Shown piece by piece: positions 42,623 to 50,347 of a stretch of DNA of 64,000 nt (positions are counted from its first letter, which is position 1; each line of letters opens with the position of its first letter). The position numbers and the translations under genes were made by a program. The stretch lies in NCBI GenBank assembly GCA_033853925.1, contig JAWOLC010000052.1, positions 1 to 64,000 on the forward strand, read 5' to 3'. The DNA is from JANXPZ01 sp033853925. GTDB lineage: Bacteria > Eisenbacteria > RBG-16-71-46. The notes under the pieces were generated by a model that saw only the letters and a program-made list of their open reading frames with translations, was not told the DNA's origin and did no database searches.

Positions 42623-44680
42623 ATGCCGATCGCCAAGCGCTCCTGGACTCCGTCCCTGCTCGTCCTGCTGGGCCTCGCTTCCCTGGCCGCGCGGGCGCTG
42701 CCGCCGGGCCTGCGCGAGGTGGCCTTCTATCCGGCGCTCGGGCTCTTCCCCGGCTTGCTCGTCGCCGAGCTGCTGGCGGGCCGCGAGCGGGAGTTCGATC
42801 GCTGGATCCTGGGGCTGGCCCTCTCGCCGCTCGTCGCCGCCCTCGCCGGAATCGGATTGTGCCGGCTCGGAGTGAGCCTGGCAGTGGGCACCTCGCTCAT
42901 CGCCGGCGTGAGCTTCGGCGGCTGTCTGATCGCCCAGGTCGGGCGCCGGCTCCGGCGCCCCTCTTCCTCCGAGTTCCCCGAGCGACGAAGCTGGCAGTGG
43001 CTCGGCTGGGCTCTGGGGTTCGCCGGCGTGCTCGCCCTGCTCCCGATCGTCAATCCGTGGCTGCTCGTCCGCGCCGACTCGTGGTTCCACGCCGGCATGG
43101 TCTGGGAGATCGTGAGGCGCGGCATCCCCCCGGAGACGCCGAGCGTGGCCGGCCCTCCCGCCAACTACATGTGGACCTACAACTTCTTTCTCGCCCAGTC
43201 CACGAGCCGGGGGTGCGATCCGTTCGTGCTGATGGCGGTCCTGAACGTGGTGTCCGGCTTCCTCCTCGTCGCCATCGTGCGGCGCCTGGCGTTGCTGGCG
43301 TGGCGCAGCGAGCAGGCGGCCACCGGGGCCGCCGCCTTGGCTCTCGTGGGCCTCGACGCCGGCACCTGGCTGCTCTGGCCCCTGAGCCCGCTGCGGGCCC
43401 TGACGGGACAGGTGCGGGGCGGGGCGGAGCTGACCCGGCAGCTCCACAACGTCCACCTCCTCGATGCGGGCGTGCTCTACTTCGTCGCCGCGCCCTTCTC
43501 GTCCGTCGCGAGCCTCATCGACAAGCTCACGGAGGGTACGGCGCTCGGCTACGCCTGGATCCTCCTGCTGCTCCTCCTGTGGAGCGCGCTGGCCTGGCTC
43601 GAGCAGGGGCGCAGGAGAACCCTGGGCGTGGCGGCCCTGGCGACCCTCGGGCTCTTCTTCCTCCACGCCGTGGTCGCCCTCTCGGTCGTGCCGGTGATGC
43701 TCGTGACGCTGGCGGCGATCTGGCTGCTGCGCGGCAGACAGACGTGGCTCCCGCCCAGGGGACGTGTGCTCTCCCTCCTGCTCGCGGTCGCCGTCGGGGC
43801 GGGACTGGGGATGCCCTACCTCTGGTCGGTCATGCGGGCGTGGACGCGCGCGGACTCCGGTCCGCGCTTCCACTACCTCCCCCCCGACGCCTTCATGCTC
43901 TGGACCTTGCTGACGACCGTGGGAGTCGTGGGCTGGCTGGCCTGGCGGCCGGCGCTGCGCTCGTTCCGCGAGCGGCTCGCTCTCCCCGCCGTGGTGACGG
44001 CCTTCGCCCTCTTCATGACGCTCTACGCCCTGGCCGTGCGGCTGCCCGTGCCGACCGACACGAAGCTCGTCGTCCAGGTCTTCTTCCCGCTCGCGCTCCT
44101 GGCCGGCGCCGGCTTCCTCCCGGGCGTGGCCCGGCTCGCCGCACGGCGGGGGCGCGGCTTCGCCGCCGCGGTGCTGGCTCTGGTGTTCGGCGTGGGCCCG
44201 CTCCTGACCGTGATCGGCTTCGCCGCGGATCCGAGCCGGGGGAGCGACCCGCACTTCCTCGAGACGCCGGCGGAGCGCCGCCTCGACGCGTGGGTCCGGG
44301 AGCGCACCCCGGTGGACGCCGTGCTCCTCGACGGGGGCTTCCGCAATCTCCTCACCGTCCGCGGGCAGCGGCGGCAGTACCTGGCCTCGGGTTACGAGCC
44401 TTTCGTCCTCGGCTTCCCCGCGGCGGAGCTGGCGCTGCGAACGGCCGTCATGCAGGATCTCTACGGCCCGGGCGCCGATCTTGCCGCGGACGCGGAGAAG
44501 CTCCGCGCGCTGGGAGCGCCGGTCTTCGTCGTGTACCGCCCCGAGGATCGCCGGGGTCCGCGGACCCCGTGGTCGGGGCCCGCGGGCCGCGGGGATCTCT
44601 ACACGCCGGTCTACGCCGCCGACGGCTTCCACGTCTTCCGCGTGCGGGAGACGGCCGGAGCCCTCCCGCCCGCGGAATAA
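42623..44680 (+). CDS. Giant GT-C-like membrane protein, paralogue B
   Basis: A 685-residue relative of the protein at 39562. The same order of elements appears: N-terminal helices with GLFPGLLVAELLAG, then NPWLLVRADSWFHAGMVWEI, VRRGIPPETPSVAG, NYMWTYNFFLAQ, a helix block, TDTKLVVQVFFPLALLAG, and the tail QRRQYLASG plus LGAPVFVVYRP. The conserved Asp, Trp, His and Gly of the first outer loop suggest a shared active site. Two such proteins around one deacetylase suggest consecutive steps on one glycan. Its stop lies 6 bases from the stop of the convergent peptidase gene. Confidence 0.78.
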   Translation: MPIAKRSWTPSLLVLLGLASLAARALPPGLREVAFYPALGLFPGLLVAELLAGREREFDRWILGLALSPLVAALAGIGLCRLGVSLAVGTSLIAGVSFGGCLIAQVGRRLRRPSSSEFPERRSWQWLGWALGFAGVLALLPIVNPWLLVRADSWFHAGMVWEIVRRGIPPETPSVAGPPANYMWTYNFFLAQSTSRGCDPFVLMAVLNVVSGFLLVAIVRRLALLAWRSEQAATGAAALALVGLDAGTWLLWPLSPLRALTGQVRGGAELTRQLHNVHLLDAGVLYFVAAPFSSVASLIDKLTEGTALGYAWILLLLLLWSALAWLEQGRRRTLGVAALATLGLFFLHAVVALSVVPVMLVTLAAIWLLRGRQTWLPPRGRVLSLLLAVAVGAGLGMPYLWSVMRAWTRADSGPRFHYLPPDAFMLWTLLTTVGVVGWLAWRPALRSFRERLALPAVVTAFALFMTLYALAVRLPVPTDTKLVVQVFFPLALLAGAGFLPGVARLAARRGRGFAAAVLALVFGVGPLLTVIGFAADPSRGSDPHFLETPAERRLDAWVRERTPVDAVLLDGGFRNLLTVRGQRRQYLASGYEPFVLGFPAAELALRTAVMQDLYGPGADLAADAEKLRALGAPVFVVYRPEDRRGPRTPWSGPAGRGDLYTPVYAADGFHVFRVRETAGALPPAE

Positions 44681-44686
44681 GCCGCC

Positions 44687-46870
44687 TCAGGGCGTGCCCA
44701 CCTTGCCGGCCGCGGCGCCCGTGGGCTTCGCCGGGGCCGGCTGGCGCCAGCTCACGCCCAGCTCGGCGAACAGGAACGAGTAGACGTCCGCGTTCAGCTC
44801 GTTGCGCGCCTTGAGCGGCGTGCCGATGTGGCCGGTGCCCTTCTCGGCGCGGAGCAGGACGGGCAAGCCGGAGGTGCTCGCCGCCTGGAGCCGTGCGGTC
44901 ATCTTCCGCGAGTGCATCGGGTTCACGCGCGGGTCGTTCGAGCCGGTCGTGAACAGGACCGCCGGGTACTTCGTGCCGTCCACGACGTGATGATAGGGCG
45001 AGTAGGCGTAGAGGGCGGCGAATTGCACGGAGTCCTTCACGCTGCCGTACTCGGTCGTGTTGAAGAGGCCGTTCGACTCCAGCTCGCTCCTCAGCATGTC
45101 GTAGACGCCCACGCTCGACACCACCGCCCGGAAGGCGTCGGGGTGCTGAGTGATCATGGCCCCCATCAGGATGCCGCCGTTGCTCCCCCCCTGGCAGGCG
45201 AGCCTCGCCGGCGAGGTGTAGTGGTGATCCACCAGCCAGCGGGCGCAGGCGTAGAAGTCGTCGAAGACGTTCTGCTTCTTCGTCAGCATGCCGCCCTCGT
45301 GCCAGGCGTCGCCGAACTCGCCTCCGCCGCGGATGTGCGCGACGGCGTAGATGCCACCCTGGTCGAACCACACCCGCCGCGTGGCCACGAACGACGGACG
45401 CTGGCTGATCGCGTAGCCGCCGTACCCGTAGAGCAGCGTCGGGGCCGTTCCGTCCAGGCGCGTTCCCTTGCGCATGAGGATCGTGAGGGGGACGCGGGTG
45501 CCGTCCTTCGAGACGGCCGTGGCCCGCTGCACCTCGATGTCCGCGTAGCTCACCGGGGAGCGGCGGACGAGGGCGGTCGTCCCCACGGTCTTCCGCGCCG
45601 GGTCGTAGGTCACCCAGCGAGGCGGCTCCGTCCAGCGGGTGATGCCCAGCGCGACCTTGCCGCCGCCGGTCGGCACCATGCCGCCGACCGTGGTCTGCTC
45701 GGGCAGCGGCACCGTGCCCCTCGCCTGGCCGTCGCTCGTGAAGATCCGGACCTGGGAGGGGCCGCCGAGGATCTCCTCCACGTAGAGCAGGTCCTCCGAG
45801 GGCGTGAACCACTCGATGCCCGCCTGCCCCTCGGGGACCAGCACGGCGGCCTGGCTCAGCCCCTCGGCGGGCAGCGGAAGCCGCAGCACCTTCCCGTTCG
45901 GGGCGTCCATGCGCGACAGGAGGTAGAGGACCCCGGGACCGAAGCCGGCGTCCACCACGCGATCGGCGAAGGTCGAGAGCGGGTGGAACACGCCGTCGGC
46001 CTGCGACGCCAGCCACATCATGTGGTCGCCGCCGTCGCCGTTCAGCACGTCGGCCAGCACCCACTTCCCGTCCTTCGAGGACGAGAGCTTGATCTCCGCG
46101 ATCTTCGGGAACTCCTTCCCCACGGCGTAGGTGTCCGAGGCTTCCGGAGTGCCCAGGCGGTGGAAGTACACCTGCTGGTAGAAGGGCAGGTCCTCGTCGG
46201 GCCGCTCGCCGGGTGCCGGATAGCGCGTCCGCCAGTACCCCGTCCCGTCGGCGTTCCACGCCAGGCTGCCACCGGCCGTGCCGCCATTCGTGCGCGGCAC
46301 CTCGTCGCTCAGCTTCCGCCCCGTCGCCACTTCCCAGACGTGCACCGTGCCCGACTCGGTGCCGCCCTTGGAGAGCGAGACGGCGACCTTCGCCCCGTCG
46401 CGCGAGGGCACGTAGAAGTCGATGGTCGTGGCGCCGCTCGGGTCGATCGCGTTCGGGTCCACGAGCACCTTCTCCCCCGTCGGTCGCACGAGCGAGCGCA
46501 GGGTCACGAGGACGGGCTGCTGCTTGGGCGGATCGTCCTTGAGCGCGAAGTAGATGCCGCCCGCGCGCTCCACGGCGAACCAGCCGGGCGTGGGCTTCTC
46601 GGTGATGGACTCCACCTGGCGCAGAACGGCGGCGCGCATGGGCAGGCTGTCCAGGAAGGCCCGCGCCACGGCGCTCTCCGAATCGCTCCAGGCCGGCACC
46701 GCCGGATCGTGCCAGTCCTCGAGCCAGCGGTAGTCATCGGTGACCGTCACGCCCCAGTAGTGGTCCTCCACCGGGCGCTTCGGAGTGAGCGGCAGGGGCG
46801 GCCCGGCGACAGCCACCAACGTGAGGGAGGCGATTGCCGCAGCCGCGGCGAAGATCGTCCACATGCGCAT
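44687..46870 (-). CDS. Prolyl oligopeptidase (S9A), exported
   Basis: A 727-residue serine peptidase cleaving short proline-containing peptides. Residues 1-24 form a signal peptide (MRMWTIF..., cleavage near AVAG). A beta-propeller follows (about 60-430), then an alpha/beta-hydrolase domain with catalytic Ser563 (GGSNGG), Asp646 (GSNDPRVNP) and His681 (GTGHIGTP), almost the numbering of porcine POP. ATG 46870 has AAGGAG 8 bases upstream; ATG 46864 is an alternative. It is the last gene of the nine-gene minus-strand operon and overlaps the previous stop by one base. A peptidase in this position is unusual for a glycan operon. Confidence 0.93.
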   Translation of the reverse strand: MRMWTIFAAAAAIASLTLVAVAGPPLPLTPKRPVEDHYWGVTVTDDYRWLEDWHDPAVPAWSDSESAVARAFLDSLPMRAAVLRQVESITEKPTPGWFAVERAGGIYFALKDDPPKQQPVLVTLRSLVRPTGEKVLVDPNAIDPSGATTIDFYVPSRDGAKVAVSLSKGGTESGTVHVWEVATGRKLSDEVPRTNGGTAGGSLAWNADGTGYWRTRYPAPGERPDEDLPFYQQVYFHRLGTPEASDTYAVGKEFPKIAEIKLSSSKDGKWVLADVLNGDGGDHMMWLASQADGVFHPLSTFADRVVDAGFGPGVLYLLSRMDAPNGKVLRLPLPAEGLSQAAVLVPEGQAGIEWFTPSEDLLYVEEILGGPSQVRIFTSDGQARGTVPLPEQTTVGGMVPTGGGKVALGITRWTEPPRWVTYDPARKTVGTTALVRRSPVSYADIEVQRATAVSKDGTRVPLTILMRKGTRLDGTAPTLLYGYGGYAISQRPSFVATRRVWFDQGGIYAVAHIRGGGEFGDAWHEGGMLTKKQNVFDDFYACARWLVDHHYTSPARLACQGGSNGGILMGAMITQHPDAFRAVVSSVGVYDMLRSELESNGLFNTTEYGSVKDSVQFAALYAYSPYHHVVDGTKYPAVLFTTGSNDPRVNPMHSRKMTARLQAASTSGLPVLLRAEKGTGHIGTPLKARNELNADVYSFLFAELGVSWRQPAPAKPTGAAAGKVGTP

Positions 46871-47334
46871 CAGCACTTCTCCTTCTCGCGGGCCGGAGGG
46901 TCCGCGGCCCAAGAGGGACGTAGCGGCGCGCGTTCGCGCCGCGGCGCGGTCGGCGACCACCGGGGTCGCCAGCCGAAGCGCTCCAGGTCGATCCTACCTC
47001 GGGCGTCGAACCTCACGCCCTCGCCTTCGAGCCGGAGACGCTGGGTGACGTCGTCGCCGCGCCCGGGGGGCAGGCTGATCCCGCCGCGCGCATTGACGAC
47101 ACGGTGCCAGGGAGCGTAGCTCGCCTGCGGCAGCGCGTGAAGGGCGTAGCCCACCTGCCGGGCGTGCCCCTCCAGCCCGGCCAGCCTGGCCACCTGCCCG
47201 TACGTCGCGACGCGTCCCCGCGGGATCCGGCGGACGACGGCGTAGACGCGCTCCCACCGGCTCGGTGCGCGCTGCACGCTTCCCCTTCGCGCCTCCGGCG
47301 GCCGAGTCCGCCCCCCGCCGCTCAGCGCGCCCAT
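46870..47334 (-). CDS. Alkyltransferase-like (ATL) DNA-binding protein of the MGMT family
   Basis: A 154-residue homologue of O6-methylguanine-DNA methyltransferase. VYAVVRRIPRGRVATYGQVA is the DNA-binding helix region with the arginine finger (RGRVATYGQVA), and PWHRVVNARGGISLP replaces the usual PCHRV. Trp in place of the acceptor Cys is diagnostic of ATL proteins, which bind alkylated guanine without repairing it and pass lesions to nucleotide excision repair. About 20 N-terminal and 40 C-terminal residues are extra and basic. It overlaps the GT4 upstream by 13 bases and the peptidase by one, so it is co-transcribed with both. Confidence 0.85.
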   Translation of the reverse strand: MGALSGGGRTRPPEARRGSVQRAPSRWERVYAVVRRIPRGRVATYGQVARLAGLEGHARQVGYALHALPQASYAPWHRVVNARGGISLPPGRGDDVTQRLRLEGEGVRFDARGRIDLERFGWRPRWSPTAPRRERAPLRPSWAADPPAREKEKC

Positions 47335-48431
47335 CTCTCGAGAACCCCCTCGAGGCGTGGGCGCACCCGCTCCCAGGCGAATCCCTCGGCGGTGCGGCGG
47401 GCGCCGGCGCCCAGCCTGCAGGCGAGATCCGGTCGCGAGAGCACGCGGGCCAGCGCCTCCCGCAGGGCGGCGGGGTCGCCGGGAGGCACGAGCAGCCCGT
47501 TCACCCCGTCCACGATCAGCTCACGCACGCCGGCGACCGGCGTGCCGATCACGGGCCGCCCCCACGACATGGCCTCGAGGAGCACGTTGGGCAGGCCTTC
47601 GCCGCTGCGCGCCGCGAGCACGACACAGGCCGCGCCGGCGTACAGGGCGCCCAGCCCGGGGCGGCCCACGAAGCCCGCGAATTCCACGCTCGCCGACCGC
47701 CGACGGGCCAGCTCCTCCAGCCGGCTCCGTTCCGGTCCTGTTCCGGCGATGATCAGCCGACGGCTCTGCCCGGCGGCCGCCTCGATCGCCACGTCCATGC
47801 CCTTGTCGCGAATGAGTCGCCCCACCGCCAGCACCGGGCCCGTGGCCACGTCCGCCGCGGGCAGGGGCGGGTCGGGCAGGTCGAGCCCGTTCGGCACCAC
47901 GTCGAGGTGGGAGTCCACTTCGGCGCGCGCCCACGGCGCGTACCGCTCCAACTCCCGCAGCAGCGCCTCGCGCCCCGCAGAGGTCTGGACGAGCACGCCG
48001 CGGGCCGCTCTCCAGGTCCGGCAATTGAGGGCGCCCTTCAGCCCGGCTTCCCCCAGACGATACTCACCCTCCCCGCGGATCCAGACGATCGCGGGAACGC
48101 CCAGCCGCCGCTGCGCCCGCACGCCCACCCAGCCACTGATGAACGACTGGAAGCAGACCAGCAGGTCCGGCCGTGGCTGCAGGGCGTCCAGCGCTCGGCC
48201 CGTGCGGTGCGCGTCGACCAGAGCCCGCAGGCCCCGGGCCGGGAACAAGGGCAGGCGAATCACCTCGTAGCCGTCCCGCGCCTCGCGCCCGGGCGGGGCC
48301 GGAGGCTCCTGCCGCGTGATCACGACCACCCGGTGGCGATCGCTCAGACGGCGCGCCCACCCCTCGGCCTGGTGCTCCGCTCCTCCCTGGGGTCCGGGAG
48401 GAAACCGGCCGACCAGGAAGGCGAGGTTCAC
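47322..48431 (-). CDS. Glycosyltransferase family 4
   Basis: A 369-residue GT-B enzyme. VNLAFLVGRFPPGPQGGAE is the N-terminal Gly loop, and LLVCFQSFISGW follows. The donor half shows AVGRLIRDKGMDVAI, FAGFVGRPGLGALY and ARSGEGLPNVLLEAMSWG (EX7E). It starts with GTG overlapping the asnB stop (GTGA) and sits between the amidotransferase and ATL genes. Sugar and acceptor are unknown. Confidence 0.87.
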   Translation of the reverse strand: MNLAFLVGRFPPGPQGGAEHQAEGWARRLSDRHRVVVITRQEPPAPPGREARDGYEVIRLPLFPARGLRALVDAHRTGRALDALQPRPDLLVCFQSFISGWVGVRAQRRLGVPAIVWIRGEGEYRLGEAGLKGALNCRTWRAARGVLVQTSAGREALLRELERYAPWARAEVDSHLDVVPNGLDLPDPPLPAADVATGPVLAVGRLIRDKGMDVAIEAAAGQSRRLIIAGTGPERSRLEELARRRSASVEFAGFVGRPGLGALYAGAACVVLAARSGEGLPNVLLEAMSWGRPVIGTPVAGVRELIVDGVNGLLVPPGDPAALREALARVLSRPDLACRLGAGARRTAEGFAWERVRPRLEGVLERWAR

Positions 48432-50347
48432 GACGGCTCGCTCGGCCGCAGCGAGGCCAGCGGCGCCCCCAGCTCTTCTCGCGGCCGGTCCAGGTAGGTC
48501 CGGGCCCACAGCTCGAGGCAGACCAGCACCCAGGTCTGACGCGTGCGGCGCTCGTCCCTGGAGCCGCTGTCGCCGAGCTGCCGCTCGATCGCGGCCGTGT
48601 CCAGCCAGCCCCGGCGCCGGGTGACGGGATCCAGGAGCACCTCCCGCGCCAGCCGCGAGAAGCCGCCCCCGAACCAGTGCACGAGCGGCACGCCGAAGCC
48701 CTGCTTGCCGCGGGCCACGATCTCCGGGGGCAGCAGCGGGCGGGCACACTCGCGCAGGATCCACTTGCCCACGTTCCCCCGCAGCTTAAGGTGGAAGGGA
48801 ATGCGCGCCGCGAACTCCTGCAGCGGATGGTCGAGGAGCGGCTCGCGCGATTCCAGCGAGTGGATCATCGTCGTCCGGTCCACCTTGGCCATCACGTCGT
48901 CGACCAGGTAGGTCTGAGCGTCCAGGGGCAGGAGGGCGGGAATCTCCCCGAGACCCGCCGCCGCCGCGCGGTGGATCGCTCGCGGCGTGGCCCCCGCGTC
49001 GTAGTCGGCGACGGCCGCCCGCAGCTCCGGCGTCAGCATCGCCGCCAGCTCGAGGGGCGGGAAGGTGGCCTCGACGTGCAGGTGCCGCGCGCCGACATCC
49101 ATCGCCACGCGCCGGAGCTTGCGCCCCAGCGGGTGATCGGGATGCATCCAGCCGGCCGGCCGTGCCAAGCCCCGGCGCAGGGCCGCCGGGAGGAAGTCCA
49201 GAGCCGCGTAACGCCGGGCCCACGCGTAGGTGGAGTAGCCGCCGAACGTCTCGTCGCCACCATCGCCCGAGAGGCTCACGGTGACGTGCCGCCTGGCCAT
49301 CTGCGCCAGGTAGTACATGGGGATCATCGAGGCGTCGGCGTGCGGCTCGTCCATCTGCCAGATCAGGGTCGGCAGGAGCTCGAGGGCGTGCGCCTTCACG
49401 ACCAGCTCGTGGTGCTCCGTGCCGAGGTGCCGCGCCACCTGCCGGGCGTGCTCGACCTCGGTGAAGTCCTCCTCCTCGAAGCCGATGGTGAAGGTCTTCA
49501 CCCGCTCCGGGGCCACCTGCTGCATGAGCGCGACGACCACGCTGGAATCCAGGCCGCCGGAGAGAAACGCCCCCAGGGGAACGTCGGAGTGCAGGCGCAG
49601 GCGCACGGCCTCCCGGAGCAGGCTCGTGAGGCGCTCGCGATACCAGTCCTCGGGATGGCCGGCGTCCACTTCCGTGGGGAGCTGCCAGTAGCGCTCCAGC
49701 CGCGCCCCGTTCGCGTCGCAGATCAGCCGGTGGGCTGCCGGCAGCTTGCGCACGCCGCGCCAGATCGTGCGGGGCTGCGCCACGTACTGGTACGAGAGGT
49801 AGTCGGCCACGGCACACTCGTCGATCTCCCGCGGGATCGAGGGGTCCAGCATCAGGCCCTTGAGCTCCGAGGCGAAGACGAGGCGCCGCCCGTCGTCGTG
49901 ATAGTAGAGGGGCTTCACCCCGAAGCGGTCTCGCCCGAGCACCAGCCGCCGCCGCCGGCGATCGAAGAGGCCGAAGGCGAACATGCCGCGCAGGCGGCTG
50001 AACATCTCGTCGCCGTACTCCTCGTAGAGGTGGAGCAGAGCCTCGGTGTCGCTCGTCCCCCGCAGGCGGTGGCCGCGAGCCACCAACCCGGGAGCGAGGT
50101 CGGGCCAGTCGTACAGCTCGCCGCTGTAGACGACCCAGACGCTCTCGTCCTCGTTGGCCATGGGCTGGCTCCCCGTCGGGCTCAGGTCGAGGATGGCCAG
50201 CCGCCGATGGGCGAAGGCCACGTCCCCGTCCACCCACGTTCCCGCGCCGTCCGGACCGCGGTGCCGCATGGCCCACGCCTGCCGCTCGAGCAGAACGGAG
50301 TCGGCCGCCCCACCCCCATAGTGGAAGACTCCGCTAATCCCGCACAC
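48428..50347 (-). CDS. AsnB-like glutamine-dependent amidotransferase (exopolysaccharide-locus type)
   Basis: A 639-residue asparagine-synthase family protein. The N-terminal class II glutaminase domain begins CGISG with the nucleophile Cys2. HRGPDG and AHRRLAILDL are present, but the oxyanion-hole motif NGE reads SGE (Ser75 in VYSGELYD). The C-terminal synthetase domain has the ATP loop SGGLDSS, TIGFEEEDFTE, SGDGGDETFGGY and the KVDRTTM/ESREPLLDH region. In polysaccharide loci such proteins probably amidate uronic acids or similar carboxylates, and AlgD in this window would supply such a group. GTG start; overlaps the gene upstream by 14 bases. Confidence 0.87.
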   Translation of the reverse strand: MCGISGVFHYGGGAADSVLLERQAWAMRHRGPDGAGTWVDGDVAFAHRRLAILDLSPTGSQPMANEDESVWVVYSGELYDWPDLAPGLVARGHRLRGTSDTEALLHLYEEYGDEMFSRLRGMFAFGLFDRRRRRLVLGRDRFGVKPLYYHDDGRRLVFASELKGLMLDPSIPREIDECAVADYLSYQYVAQPRTIWRGVRKLPAAHRLICDANGARLERYWQLPTEVDAGHPEDWYRERLTSLLREAVRLRLHSDVPLGAFLSGGLDSSVVVALMQQVAPERVKTFTIGFEEEDFTEVEHARQVARHLGTEHHELVVKAHALELLPTLIWQMDEPHADASMIPMYYLAQMARRHVTVSLSGDGGDETFGGYSTYAWARRYAALDFLPAALRRGLARPAGWMHPDHPLGRKLRRVAMDVGARHLHVEATFPPLELAAMLTPELRAAVADYDAGATPRAIHRAAAAGLGEIPALLPLDAQTYLVDDVMAKVDRTTMIHSLESREPLLDHPLQEFAARIPFHLKLRGNVGKWILRECARPLLPPEIVARGKQGFGVPLVHWFGGGFSRLAREVLLDPVTRRRGWLDTAAIERQLGDSGSRDERRTRQTWVLVCLELWARTYLDRPREELGAPLASLRPSEPS

